From CAVQCJ01 sp963711005 (GTDB taxonomy: Bacteria; Actinomycetota; Actinomycetes; Prado026), in assembly GCA_963711005.1 (NCBI GenBank), contig CAVQCJ010000002.1, positions 558,001 to 622,000 on the forward strand: DNA of 64,000 nucleotides, written 5' to 3'. The first letter of the stretch is position 1. Every line of letters begins with the position of its first letter. The translations under genes and the position numbers were made by a program. Positions 1-8,253 of this stretch are shown here, piece after piece. Below the pieces are notes generated by a model. The model worked only from the letters and a program-made list of their open reading frames with translations. It made no database searches and was not told the DNA's origin.

Positions 1-46
1 CCACTCCCGCCAGGCAGTCGTCCAGGTGTGCGTCGACGCTCTTCAC
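1..46 (-). CDS. moeA: MoeA N-terminus (partial, runs off the left edge)
   Basis: Only the first 15 codons are present: a GTG start at 46 followed by KSVDAHLDDCLAGV, which resembles the N-terminus of actinobacterial molybdopterin molybdenumtransferase MoeA (usual pattern xSVexHLaxxLaxV). The GTG overlaps the galU stop by 4 bp, the usual sign of translational coupling, and a galU-moeA order is common in actinobacteria. The rest lies outside the window, so the assignment rests on a short stretch plus context. Confidence 0.5.
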   Translation of the reverse strand, partial: MKSVDAHLDDCLAGV

Positions 47-951
47 TCGGCGGTGCTCCCCGCGACGAACGACTTCAGGAACGCCACGAAGTCCGGGCCG
101 AGGTCGGGTCGTTCGGCCGCCAGCCGGACCACGGCTTTCAGGTAGTCGAGCCGGTCGCCGGTGTCGTAGCGACGGCCGCGGAAGACCACGCCCCGCACTC
201 CCCCGCCGCCGGCCGGGTCGGCGACGGCGAGCGCGCGCAGGGCGTCGGTCAGCTGGATCTCGCCACCGCGACCCGGCGGGGTCTGCTTGATCGCCGCGAA
301 CACCGACGGGTCGAGGACGTAGCGGCCGATGATCGCGAGGTTGCTCGGGGCGTCTGCGCGGGCCGGCTTCTCGACGAGGTCCGTGACCTCGACGACCTGC
401 GGCCCCTCCGGCGCTGCGCTCCCAGCCCGGATCGCCACGCATCCGTAGAGGTGGATCTGCTCGGGCGGAACCTCCATCAGGGCGATCACGCTGCCGCCGA
501 GCTCTCCACGCACGGCGATCATCTGGGCGAGCAGCGGGTCGCGCGGGTCGATGAGGTCGTCGCCGAGCAGGACTGCGAACGGCTCGTTCCCCACGTGCTG
601 TTCAGCCATCAGCACGGCGTGCCCGAGCCCCAGCGGGTCGCCCTGCCGCACGTAGTGCACGGTGGCCAGCTCGTTGGACGCGCGCACGGCGGCCAGCCGG
701 TCGGCGTCTCCCTTCGCCTCGAGCGCCGACTCGAGCTCGGCGTTGCGGTCGAAGTGGTCCTCGAGCGGACGCTTGTTGCGACCGGTGACCATCAGCACGT
801 CGGACAGCCCGGCCGAGGCCGCCTCCTCGACGACGTACTGGATCGCCGGCTTGTCGACGACCGGGAGCATCTCCTTGGGCGTGGCCTTGGTCGCGGGCAG
901 GAACCTGGTCCCCAGGCCGGCCGCCGGGATCACCGCCTTGGTCACGCGCAT
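43..951 (-). CDS. galU: UTP-glucose-1-phosphate uridylyltransferase GalU
   Basis: This cytosolic enzyme makes UDP-glucose from UTP and glucose 1-phosphate for cell-wall and exopolysaccharide synthesis. The 302-aa protein has the nucleotidyltransferase signature at its N-terminus (AAGLGTRFLPATK, then PKEMLPVVDKPAIQYVVEEA), LLGDDLID at the metal-binding region and the VEKP motif near residue 190; the length fits bacterial GalU. ATG 951 is chosen because the motif begins nine residues later and nothing conserved lies upstream. It is divergent from the cyclo-ligase gene, 39 bp away, and coupled to the putative moeA by a 4-bp overlap. No frameshift or missing key residue seen. Confidence 0.95.
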   Translation of the reverse strand: MRVTKAVIPAAGLGTRFLPATKATPKEMLPVVDKPAIQYVVEEAASAGLSDVLMVTGRNKRPLEDHFDRNAELESALEAKGDADRLAAVRASNELATVHYVRQGDPLGLGHAVLMAEQHVGNEPFAVLLGDDLIDPRDPLLAQMIAVRGELGGSVIALMEVPPEQIHLYGCVAIRAGSAAPEGPQVVEVTDLVEKPARADAPSNLAIIGRYVLDPSVFAAIKQTPPGRGGEIQLTDALRALAVADPAGGGGVRGVVFRGRRYDTGDRLDYLKAVVRLAAERPDLGPDFVAFLKSFVAGSTAE

Positions 952-990
952 ACCCCGCACCCTAGAGGGCGAGGGCGCGATGATGGGCGC

Positions 991-1584
991 GTGATCCCGT
1001 CGACCGACAAGGCCGCCCTGCGGAGCCGGCTGCGCGCCGCCCGGCAGGCTCGCGACGAGCCGGGTCGAGCAGCGGCGGCGCAGGCCATCGCCGCCGCCGT
1101 GCTCGACCTCCCCGAGGTGCGGGCGGCGCGGACCGTGACTGCGTACGTCTCCCGCGCCTCGGAGCCGGGCACCGGACCGTTGGTGCACGCGCTGAGCGCG
1201 CGCGGGGTCCGGGTGCTGCTGCCGGTGCTCGTCGAGGGGCTGCGGATGGACTGGGCCGAGTACGCCGGCGACGCAGCGCTGGTTCCGTGCTCGCTGCCCG
1301 GCAACGCCTCGCTGCTCGAACCGGCCGGGCCCCGGCTGGGACTGGACGCGATCGCCACGGCCGACGTGGTGCTCGCCCCCGGACTGGCCGTCGGCGCCGA
1401 CGGGACCCGGATGGGCTTCGGCGGCGGCTGCTACGACCGCTCGCTCGCGCTGCTCGACCCGGGGACACCGGTCGTGGTTCTGCTCTACGACGAGGAGCTG
1501 CTGGGCACGGTGCCGGCCGAGCCGCACGACCAGCGGGTGACGGCTGCAGCGACCCCCTCCGGGGTCGTCCGCTTCGGCCCCTGA
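991..1584 (+). CDS. 5-formyltetrahydrofolate cyclo-ligase
   Basis: The enzyme converts 5-formyl-THF plus ATP to 5,10-methenyl-THF in one-carbon metabolism. The predicted 197-aa protein starts at GTG 991, with the Lys/Arg-rich start (DKAALRSRLRAARQARD) typical of the family. The C-terminal signature VLAPGLAVGADGTRMGFGGGCYDR contains the ATP/substrate-binding glycine loop (GFGGGxYDR). Length is normal for the family. It is divergently transcribed from galU and converges on the P60 hydrolase gene with a 9-bp gap. The long open frame extends upstream through galU on the opposite strand, but that part is a codon-bias shadow. Confidence 0.92.
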   Translation: MIPSTDKAALRSRLRAARQARDEPGRAAAAQAIAAAVLDLPEVRAARTVTAYVSRASEPGTGPLVHALSARGVRVLLPVLVEGLRMDWAEYAGDAALVPCSLPGNASLLEPAGPRLGLDAIATADVVLAPGLAVGADGTRMGFGGGCYDRSLALLDPGTPVVVLLYDEELLGTVPAEPHDQRVTAAATPSGVVRFGP

Positions 1585-1593
1585 CCGCGGCTC

Positions 1594-2775
1594 TCAGTAC
1601 GGCCGGACCGCGCCGGAGTACGGCATGGAGTCCAGCGCAGCGGTGGTGACGCCCTCGCCGGGGTTGGCCGCGTGCACGATCATCCCGCCGCCGATGTAGA
1701 TGCCGACGTGGTGGATCGGGCTGTAGAAGAAGACCAGGTCGCCGGGCTGCAGGCTGCCGCGGGAGATGTGCCGGCCCGACCCGAACTGGGCACTGGACGA
1801 GTGCGGCAACGAGATGCCCACCCGCGCGTACGCCCGCATCGTCAGGCCGGAGCAGTCGTACGAGGTCGGACCGCTCGCGCCCCACACGTACCGGTCGCCG
1901 ACCTGGGCCAGGGCGAACGCCACGACCCGCTCCCCGATGCCGGACCCGGTGCCGGTGTGCGAGCCCCCGGACGATGCGGGCGGCCTGCTGCGCCTGGTGG
2001 TCCTGGTGGTCCCGGCCGGCTTGGACGACTTCGGCTTCGGGCTCTTCGTCTTCGCGCGAGCCTGCGCAGCGGCTGCCTCGGCTGCCGCCGCGGCCGCAGC
2101 CTGGGCCCTGGCCAGCGCTGCCGCGGCAGCCGCCCTGGCCGCGGTCCTGGCCGCGTCGGCCTGCGCCTGCAGCGCGGCCTTCTGCGCAGCAGTCAACGAC
2201 GCCAGCAACGCATCCATGTTGTCCGTCGCGGCCTGCACCGCCGCCCGGTGCGCCACCGCAGCCGCGTACAGCCCTCGCCACAGCTTCACCTGCTGCGCCG
2301 CCGCCAGCTTGTCCTGCGCCAACCGCTGCTGAGCCACCGCCGCCGCCCGCAACGTCTGCGTCTGCTGGCTCGACACCTGGTCCAGCGTCGCCATCTGCTC
2401 CAGGAACTGCGTCGGGTTGTCCGCCAGCAACAGCTCCAGCGTCTGGTCCACCCCACCGGAGCGGTACGCCGCCGACGCCAGCACCCCGACCCGCGCCTGC
2501 GCCGCATCCACCAGCGCCTGCGAACGGGCCACCCGCGCCTGCAGCTGGGTCAGCAACCGCTGCGCCGCCGCCATCTGCACCTGCGTCTGGTTCAGATGCT
2601 CCTGCGCCACCTCACCCTGCGCACCCAGAGCAGCCAGCTGCGCCCGCACCTGGTCCAACGTCGGCCGCGGCGCCGCCGACCCGGTCTGCGGCACCATCAC
2701 CGCACCCAGACCAGCCACCACCACGGACACCAACAACACCCGTACGAGACGGGAACCAGCTCGGGTGGACGCCAC
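1594..2775 (-). CDS. Secreted NlpC/P60 peptidoglycan hydrolase with coiled-coil domain
   Basis: A 393-aa exported cell-wall endopeptidase of the RipA/DIP1281 type, expected to cut gamma-D-Glu-mDAP bonds at septation. Order of parts: signal peptide (Arg-rich n-region, hydrophobic LVRVLLVSVVVAGLGAVMV, cleavage near GSAA), a long Ala/Gln-rich coiled coil (about residues 35-240), a basic Lys/Pro/Ser linker, and a C-terminal NlpC/P60 domain with Cys about 308 (YDCSGL), His about 356 (HHVGIY) and a third polar residue, His about 368. GTG 2775 is preferred over GTG 2793 because AGGAG lies 10 nt before it and it gives the common MAS- start of the family. The c-di-AMP riboswitch ends about 27 nt upstream. 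Confidence 0.92.
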   Translation of the reverse strand: MASTRAGSRLVRVLLVSVVVAGLGAVMVPQTGSAAPRPTLDQVRAQLAALGAQGEVAQEHLNQTQVQMAAAQRLLTQLQARVARSQALVDAAQARVGVLASAAYRSGGVDQTLELLLADNPTQFLEQMATLDQVSSQQTQTLRAAAVAQQRLAQDKLAAAQQVKLWRGLYAAAVAHRAAVQAATDNMDALLASLTAAQKAALQAQADAARTAARAAAAAALARAQAAAAAAAEAAAAQARAKTKSPKPKSSKPAGTTRTTRRSRPPASSGGSHTGTGSGIGERVVAFALAQVGDRYVWGASGPTSYDCSGLTMRAYARVGISLPHSSSAQFGSGRHISRGSLQPGDLVFFYSPIHHVGIYIGGGMIVHAANPGEGVTTAALDSMPYSGAVRPY

Positions 2776-2801
2776 GGAGGCGGCACTCCTCACTTCCTCG
2801 G

Positions 2802-2928
2802 CCGCCTACCGGGTTAGCTGTCGGGTTCGGGCGGGGAAGCTCGCCCTACCAACCAGGTCGCACCCACCCGGTCGGACTCACCCCAGGAACCTGGGTCCCC
2901 GGCTCCAGAGACATCCTGGACTCAGCGG
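2802..2928 (-). ncRNA. c-di-AMP riboswitch (ydaO-yuaA leader)
   Basis: On the minus strand this leader shows the class hallmarks in order: CCGCUGAGUCC at the 5' side, GGGGACCCAG, GGGGUGAGUCC, GGUAGGGCGAGC, then CCCGCCCGAACCCGACAGCU followed by AACCCGGUAGGCGG. The terminal CCGC and GCGG can pair as P1. Its place just before a P60 hydrolase is the standard actinobacterial arrangement, where high c-di-AMP turns the gene off. The ligand is inferred from family knowledge and the sequence match is direct. Confidence 0.93.
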
Positions 2929-3069
2929 AGGTACCGGCCGCCGACCCGTGTGGACGACGTCCCGCCAGCACCGTGGGTCGCACGCAACCACACCAGCGAC
3001 ACAGAAGGCAACACCGGGGACGGCGGAGGTTCAACACCTGAAACAGGCAGCCTCCAATACGCTGCGTCG

Positions 3070-3873
3070 ATGGACCCCGCCACCGCACCCGAGCTGCTGC
3101 CCGAATTCCCCGAGGACGCCTTCGCCCGCGTGCTGTGCGTCGTGGCGCACCCCGACGACATCGAGTACGGGACCTCGGCCGCCGTCGCCGCCTGGACCGC
3201 CCGCGGTGTGGAGGTCGTCTACCTCCTGCTGACCAAGGGCGAGGCCGGGATGGACGCGAGCCCGCCCGAGCGGACCAGACAGGTCCGGCAGGTCGAGCAG
3301 GTCGCCGGCTCCAAAGTGGTCGGGGTCAGCCGCGTCGACTTCCTCGACTACCCGGACGGCGTGCTCGAGTACAGCCTCGCGATGCGGCGCGACATCGCCA
3401 GGACCATCCGCGCGTACCGGCCGGACGCCATCGTGGTCGGCAGCTGGGAGGTCGAGTTCATCGCGGGCCTCAACCAAGCCGACCATCGGGTTGCGGGCCT
3501 GGCCGCGCTCGACGCCCTGCGCGACGCCGGCAACCGCTGGGTCTTCCCCGAGCTGACGGGCGAGGGGCTGCTGCCGTGGTCCACCCGCTGGCTGCTCGTG
3601 TCCGGCGACCCGCGCCCGACGCACGGCGTCGACGTCACCGGCGCGCCGCTCGAAGGCGGCATCGCCTCGCTCGAGGCGCACCGGGAGTACCTCGCCGGCA
3701 TCCCCGGCCACCCGGCCCCGCGGATGATGCTGACGTTGGTCACGCAGATGCAGGGGCCGGCGATCGGCGTGGAGAACGCCGTCCTGTTCCGCGCCTGGGA
3801 CTTCCACGCACCGCCCGCGGTCGTGGCCCGGGCGATGGCGCTTCAGCAGGCATCTGCCGGGGACGATGCCTGA
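3070..3873 (+). CDS. PIG-L family zinc N-deacetylase
   Basis: A 267-aa protein of the LmbE/PIG-L family, which removes acetyl groups from N-acetylglucosamine-type amino sugars (MshB and Mca act in mycothiol metabolism). The zinc motif AHPDD lies at residues 26-30 and the third ligand region is NQADHRVAG near residue 140. LTKGEAGMD and FLDYPDG are also typical. ATG 3070 is used because the upstream extension (2950-3069) overlaps the riboswitch region and is not conserved. Its stop overlaps the next gene's start by 8 bp, suggesting co-transcription with the acyltransferase. Substrate is unknown; it could be mycothiol-related or act on a secreted glycan. Confidence 0.88.
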   Translation: MDPATAPELLPEFPEDAFARVLCVVAHPDDIEYGTSAAVAAWTARGVEVVYLLLTKGEAGMDASPPERTRQVRQVEQVAGSKVVGVSRVDFLDYPDGVLEYSLAMRRDIARTIRAYRPDAIVVGSWEVEFIAGLNQADHRVAGLAALDALRDAGNRWVFPELTGEGLLPWSTRWLLVSGDPRPTHGVDVTGAPLEGGIASLEAHREYLAGIPGHPAPRMMLTLVTQMQGPAIGVENAVLFRAWDFHAPPAVVARAMALQQASAGDDA

Positions 3874-5323
3874 GTCCGTGACCACGGAAGGGCCCGGCCG
3901 TACCGGCCGGCGGACGCTGACGACGCCGTGGCGGTCCTACCCGTCCGCCGCCGAGCTGGAGGCGCGGACGCCGGCCGACCGCGACCGCGTCGTCGACCTG
4001 GTCCGCGGCCTCTCGCTGCTGCTGGTCGTGTTCGGCCACTCGTTCATGGCCCTGGTGGTGTTCACCGGTTCCGGCGCCGAGCTGTCGAACACGCTCGCCA
4101 GCACGCCGGCGTTGCAGCTCGTCACCTGGCTGCTGCAGATCATGCCGTTGTTCTTCGCAGCGGGCGCATGGGCCAACGCCCTGTCGTACCGGCACGCGAC
4201 GTCGTACTCGGTGTGGCTGTCGGCGCGGGCGCGACGGCTGCTGCGCCCGGTCCTGGCGTACGTCGGGTTCTGGGTGGTGATCTCACCCCTGCTCCTGGCG
4301 TGGAACCACGACGTCAGCCTGCCGCTGCTGCGGGTGTCGACCCAGCTGCTGTGGTTCCTCGGGGCGTACCTGCTCGTCACCGCGCTGACGCCGCTGCTCG
4401 TGCGCTTCTCCGCGCACCCGGTGGCCGCCTGCGGCGGCTGGATGGCCGCGGTCGCAGCCGTCGACGTCGGCAACCTCGCCGGCGCCCCGGACGGGATCCG
4501 GCTCGCCAACTTCGTCCTGGTCTGGGCGCTCGCCGGCCAGGTCGGTCTGTGGTTGTTCTCGCCGACGCGCCGGCCCGGCCGCGGCCGGGCCGCGATGATC
4601 GCCGTCGCAGGGATCGCGACCAACGCGGCACTGGTGACCTTCGGCCCGTGGCCGCTCTCGCTGGTCGGCATGCCCGGCGAGCGCATCTCGAACATGGCCC
4701 CGCCGTCGATCGTCATGGCGGTGCACGCGGTCACGCTCGGCGCGCTGGTCTGCCTCATCTACCCGAGCCTGGCCGTACTCGCCGGGCGCAGCCGGGTCTG
4801 GCGGGTCACCGCGGTGGTCAACGCGGCGGCGATGAGCATCTACCTGTGGCACCTGGTCGCGATGATCTTCGCGCTGCTCACGCTGAGGGCGTTCTCGCTG
4901 GACCTGCCCGGCTACTCGACGCCCGGCTGGCTGGGGCCGCGGCTGCTGTTCTGGGGGCTGTTCTTCGTCTACACGTTCGCGCTGGTCTGGCTGACCCGCC
5001 CGTTCGAGCACATGCCGTTGCCCTGGTGGGACAGCACGCCGCGGCACACCCCGACGAGCGCCTGGCCGTACCGCGTTCGCGCCACCGGCTCGGTGGTCGG
5101 CGTGGTCATGGTCGCGGTCGCGCTGCTCGCGCTGTCCGTGACCGGGCTGGTCGGCTTCCCCTTCAACTCCTCGACGAGCTACGCCGGGTTCAGCTTCACC
5201 CCCGGGCTCGCCGTCGCGGTCGCCCTGCTCGGCGTGGTGGTGATCCGCACCGCAGCTGTCGGCGACCCGCGTCGGGGCGCCTCGATCTCGGCTCGCGGCG
5301 CCGAGCACTCACCCGTCACCTGA
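3866..5323 (+). CDS. Acyltransferase family 3 integral membrane protein
   Basis: A 485-aa polytopic membrane protein of the acyltransferase-3 (OafA/OatA-like) family, which transfers acyl groups onto glycans or lipids across the membrane. After a cytosolic N-terminus with RDRVVDLVRGLSLLLVVFGH (catalytic-type His about residue 58) there are roughly ten hydrophobic segments; WFLGAYLL and SIYLWHL are other family landmarks. It overlaps the PIG-L gene by 8 bp, so deacetylation and acylation of a common glycan is a reasonable inference. It converges on the chromate transporter gene with a 15-bp gap. Confidence 0.88.
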   Translation: MPESVTTEGPGRTGRRTLTTPWRSYPSAAELEARTPADRDRVVDLVRGLSLLLVVFGHSFMALVVFTGSGAELSNTLASTPALQLVTWLLQIMPLFFAAGAWANALSYRHATSYSVWLSARARRLLRPVLAYVGFWVVISPLLLAWNHDVSLPLLRVSTQLLWFLGAYLLVTALTPLLVRFSAHPVAACGGWMAAVAAVDVGNLAGAPDGIRLANFVLVWALAGQVGLWLFSPTRRPGRGRAAMIAVAGIATNAALVTFGPWPLSLVGMPGERISNMAPPSIVMAVHAVTLGALVCLIYPSLAVLAGRSRVWRVTAVVNAAAMSIYLWHLVAMIFALLTLRAFSLDLPGYSTPGWLGPRLLFWGLFFVYTFALVWLTRPFEHMPLPWWDSTPRHTPTSAWPYRVRATGSVVGVVMVAVALLALSVTGLVGFPFNSSTSYAGFSFTPGLAVAVALLGVVVIRTAAVGDPRRGASISARGAEHSPVT

Positions 5324-5338
5324 CCGAGGCACCACCGC

Positions 5339-6709
5339 TCAGGTGAGCCCGAGCAGGGCCAGGCCGGCCCCGGCGAGCGCGGACAGGCCGATCACGCGCA
5401 ACGTCCCGAGCCGGTACCTGAACACCGCCACCCCCGCGAGCACCGAGATCGCCACCGAGGCCACCCGGATCGACGACCACTCCGGGACCGGCAGGTGCAG
5501 CGGTCCGTACGTGCGGTCGTCGACCGTCGCGAACGCCGTGTGGATCGCGAACCAGACCGCGAGGTTCAGGACGACGCCGGCCACCGCGGCACTGACCGCG
5601 GTGAGCGCGTGCGACAGGGCCACGTTGCCGCGCAGCCGCTCCACGTACGGCGCCCCCAGGAAGATGAACAGGAAGCACGGCACGAACGTCACCCACACCG
5701 TCAGGACCGCGCCGAGGGTGCCCGCCACCAGCGGCGGCATCGATCCGGGGGCGTTGTACGCCGCGAGGAAACCGACGAACTCGAGCACCAGCACCAGCGG
5801 ACCCGGGGTGCTCTCCGCCAGGCCCAGCCCGACGATCATGTCCTGCGGCGAGATCCACGCGTACCTGGTGACGGCCTGCTGCGCCACGTACCCGAGCACC
5901 GCGTAGGCGCCGCCGAAGGTGACCACGGCGCTCTTGGAGAACAGCACCCCCTCCTGCGCGAACACGTTCTCGCTCCCGAGCACCACCAGCAGCACGAGGA
6001 CCGGGGTCAGCCACAGCACCGCGCAGGCCGACGCGGCGAGCAGCGCGCGTCGCGCGGTGGCAGGTGCGACGCGCTCGTCGTCCGAGAGCAGGGCCGGTGG
6101 CCCGTCGTCGGCCTGCTCGGCGTGCCGAGCACCGAGCGGGAACCAGGAGGGGCGGCGGCGCCCGGCCAGCCAGCCGAACAGCCCGGCTCCGGCGACGATG
6201 AACGGGAACGGGACCGCGAAGCAGAAGATGGCGACGAAGGAGACCGCCGCGGTGACGCGCAGCGCGGTGCTGCGCAGCGTCCGGCGACCGATCCGGATCA
6301 CCGCCTCCGCGACGATCGCCACGACGGCGGCCTGGATCCCGAACAGCAGCCCAGCCACCCAGGCCACCGACCCGTACACCGCGTACGTCGCGGCGAGCAC
6401 GAGCATCGCGACGAAGCCCGGGACGACGAACAGCGAGCCGGCGATGAACCCGCCCGGCACGCCGTGCATCAGCCATCCGATGTACGTGGCCAGCTGCTGC
6501 GCCTCCGGGCCGGGCAGGATCATGCAGTAGTTCAGCGCGTGCAGGAACCGGCGCTCGCTGACCCACCGGCGGCGCTCGACGAGCTCGCGGTGCATCACGG
6601 CGATCTGGCCGGCCGGGCCGCCGAACGTGTTCAGCCCGACATGCGCCCAGACCCGGGTCGCCTCGCGCAGCCCGACACCGTGCCGGGACGCTGCGACCGG
6701 CTCGCTCAC
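5339..6709 (-). CDS. chrA: Chromate transporter ChrA (long, two-domain form)
   Basis: A 456-aa CHR-family membrane protein that exports chromate. The first CHR half carries FGGPAGQIAVMHRELVERR-W and the LPGPEAQQLATYIGWL signature; the second half repeats the pattern as TFGGAYAVLGYVAQQAV and GLAESTPGPLVLVLEFVGF. About a dozen hydrophobic segments are visible, and the length fits fused-dimer ChrA. Start is uncertain: GTG 6709 gives about 14 residues before the conserved LREATRVW, while GTG 6787 would add 26 residues; neither has a strong ribosome site. It stands alone between convergent and divergent neighbours. Confidence 0.92.
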   Translation of the reverse strand: MSEPVAASRHGVGLREATRVWAHVGLNTFGGPAGQIAVMHRELVERRRWVSERRFLHALNYCMILPGPEAQQLATYIGWLMHGVPGGFIAGSLFVVPGFVAMLVLAATYAVYGSVAWVAGLLFGIQAAVVAIVAEAVIRIGRRTLRSTALRVTAAVSFVAIFCFAVPFPFIVAGAGLFGWLAGRRRPSWFPLGARHAEQADDGPPALLSDDERVAPATARRALLAASACAVLWLTPVLVLLVVLGSENVFAQEGVLFSKSAVVTFGGAYAVLGYVAQQAVTRYAWISPQDMIVGLGLAESTPGPLVLVLEFVGFLAAYNAPGSMPPLVAGTLGAVLTVWVTFVPCFLFIFLGAPYVERLRGNVALSHALTAVSAAVAGVVLNLAVWFAIHTAFATVDDRTYGPLHLPVPEWSSIRVASVAISVLAGVAVFRYRLGTLRVIGLSALAGAGLALLGLT

Positions 6710-6884
6710 CGAGCCACGCGCCGCGGCGGCACCGGCCGGATCGCCCACCTCACGGCGGCCACGGTAGCCGGGGGCGAGGACCGTCACCCGGCCACCGGGG
6801 ACCGGGCGGGACACTTCCGCCCGCACCGGCGATGAACAAGGGTGGGGCTGTCGTACCGGAGACGCCCGGCGCGCGGGAGGCGAG

Positions 6885-7274
6885 ATGGTGGCGTACCTCA
6901 CCGACGAGCGCGTCGACGCGTACATCGTCGCGCTCCCACCATGGCAGCAGGCGGTGTGCCGGGAGGTCCGGGACCTCGTCCACGCCGCGGACCCGGAGGT
7001 CACCGAGACGATCAAACGGACCAGGCAGCCGTACTTCGTCCTGCAGGGCAACATCTGCGCGCTGCTCGCGGCGAAAGACCACGTGAACGTCTTCCTCTAC
7101 GACGGCGCGATCGTCCCGGACCCCGACGGGATCATCACCGGCGGCCACGAGAACTCGACCGCGCGGACGGTGGCGGTGCGCCGCGGGGAGACGATCAACG
7201 CGCCCGCGCTCAGCGCGATGTTCCGTCAGATCATCGCGAACAACCGTGCCGGTGGTTGGCGCACGCTCAGGTGA
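6885..7274 (+). CDS. DUF1801 (YdhG-like) protein
   Basis: A 129-aa cytosolic protein with the DUF1801 fold: MVAYLTDERVDAYIVALPPWQQAVCREVRDLV, then a central beta region with NICALLAAKDHVNVFLYDGA, and a C-terminal RTVAVRRGETIN followed by a helix. Some relatives (Bacillus Fra, E. coli YdhG) are linked to iron handling, but no role is settled for this subgroup. It is divergent from the chromate transporter gene and its 3' end overlaps the convergent ArsR gene by 8 bp, so it sits beside the metal block without being clearly part of it. Confidence 0.82.
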   Translation: MVAYLTDERVDAYIVALPPWQQAVCREVRDLVHAADPEVTETIKRTRQPYFVLQGNICALLAAKDHVNVFLYDGAIVPDPDGIITGGHENSTARTVAVRRGETINAPALSAMFRQIIANNRAGGWRTLR

Positions 7275-7617
7275 GCACGGCCGCCAGCGAGGCCAGGGCG
7301 TCGGGCACGACCCGGTAGAACGTCCACACACCCCTTCGCTCGGCACTGACCAGGCCGGCGTCCAGCAACCTGCGCAGGTGGTGGGTGACGGTGGGCTGAC
7401 TCAGACCGAGCGGCTCGGTGAGGTCGCAGGTGCAGGCCTCGCCGTCCTCGCTGGCGAGCAGGATCGACAGCAGCTGGAGCCGGGCCGGGTCGGCCAGCGC
7501 CTTCATCCGGGAGGCCAGCTCGACGGCGTCCGCGCCGGTCAGCGGGGCCTCGGCGAGCGGGGAGCAGCAGGCGTCCGCGGTGGGCACCGGGGCGATCAGG
7601 GGCAACGGCCTGGGCAT
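7267..7617 (-). CDS. ArsR/SmtB-family metal(loid) repressor (divergent from cadI)
   Basis: A 116-aa winged-helix repressor. The recognition helix SQPTVTHHLRRLLDAGLV is preceded by CTCDL (Cys 62 and 64), the classic ArsR thiolate site, and an N-terminal CC pair (residues 17-18) offers further ligands, as in CmtR- and ArsR-type sensors. It is divergent from the CadI/ArsI gene, as in the mycobacterial Rv2640c-Rv2641 pair. A 33-bp dyad (7638-7670) lies in the shared promoter region, the expected autoregulatory operator. ATG 7617 is used; an ATG further upstream would put part of the coding region over the operator. Confidence 0.9.
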   Translation of the reverse strand: MPRPLPLIAPVPTADACCSPLAEAPLTGADAVELASRMKALADPARLQLLSILLASEDGEACTCDLTEPLGLSQPTVTHHLRRLLDAGLVSAERRGVWTFYRVVPDALASLAAVLT

Positions 7618-7637
7618 GCCCCCATGGTGCGCCAGAG

Positions 7638-7670
7638 ATCGACAGCCGTCAATCATTGACAGATGTCGAT
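7638..7670. promoter_or_regulatory. Nested palindromic operator in the arsR-cadI divergent promoter
   Basis: Outer arms ATCGACA (7638-7644) and TGTCGAT (7664-7670) share exactly the same centre (7654) as an inner perfect palindrome TCAATCATTGA (7649-7659). The inner element resembles known ArsR/SmtB boxes (TCAAxxxTTGA). It lies 20 bp from the arsR start and about 60 bp before cadI, so one bound dimer could silence both directions. Confidence 0.75.
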
Positions 7671-7731
7671 GTCCGGTGCGACGCTCAAGGCATCGATCCA
7701 CGTCAATACGTGAGGAACCTGAGGAGCTGCC

Positions 7732-8220
7732 ATGTCCCGTGTCCAGCTGGCCCTGAACGTCGACGACGTCGACGAGGCCGTCGCCTTCTACAGCACCCTT
7801 TTCGGCACCGGCCCGGCCAAGCGCCGGCCGGGGTACGCCAACTTCGCGATCGACGAGCCCGCGCTGAAGCTGGTGCTGATCGAGAACCCCGGCCACGGCG
7901 GGTCCCTGAACCACCTGGGCGTCGAGGTCGGCTCGACCGACGAGGTGGTGGCCGAGACCCGACGGCTCGCTGCGGCGGGCCTGCCGACCGAGGTGGAGGA
8001 CGGCACCGTCTGTTGCTACGCCCTGCAGGACAAGGTCTGGGTGGACGGCCCGGCCGGGCACCGCTGGGAGTTCTACACCGTCCTCGCCGACGCCGGCGCC
8101 GAGCTCGAGGGTCGCACCGACGCCCCCGCGTCGGGCGGGGCGGTCGACGGCTGCTGCGGCACCAGCGCCGAACAGGCGGACTCGGCCTGCTGCGCCGATG
8201 TTCACCCGACGTTCGCTTGA
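7732..8220 (+). CDS. cadI: CadI/ArsI family dioxygenase (VOC fold)
   Basis: A 162-aa vicinal-oxygen-chelate protein closely matching the pattern of mycobacterial CadI (MSRVQLALNVDD, PGYANFAI, LKLVLIENPG, LNHLGVEVGS) and related to ArsI, the Fe(II) C-As lyase that cleaves trivalent methylarsenicals. The vicinal pair Cys94-Cys95 (TVCCYALQDK) binds the thiophilic metalloid; His61 and Glu113 (RWEFYTVL) sit at expected iron-ligand positions, while the first ligand position has Gln5 as in CadI rather than His. The Cys-rich tail (DGCCGTS, ACCAD) may add metal binding. It begins a run with arsR2, an aquaporin and arsC. Whether arsenic or cadmium is the true inducer is open. Confidence 0.92.
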   Translation: MSRVQLALNVDDVDEAVAFYSTLFGTGPAKRRPGYANFAIDEPALKLVLIENPGHGGSLNHLGVEVGSTDEVVAETRRLAAAGLPTEVEDGTVCCYALQDKVWVDGPAGHRWEFYTVLADAGAELEGRTDAPASGGAVDGCCGTSAEQADSACCADVHPTFA

Positions 8221-8253
8221 CGCATCAGCGTCGGTTGGTGCGACGATCGCCGG

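Noticed and set aside
3937..4758. Minus-strand 273-aa frame inside the acyltransferase gene
   Set aside because: The plus-strand frame has clear membrane segments and family motifs; this is its shadow.
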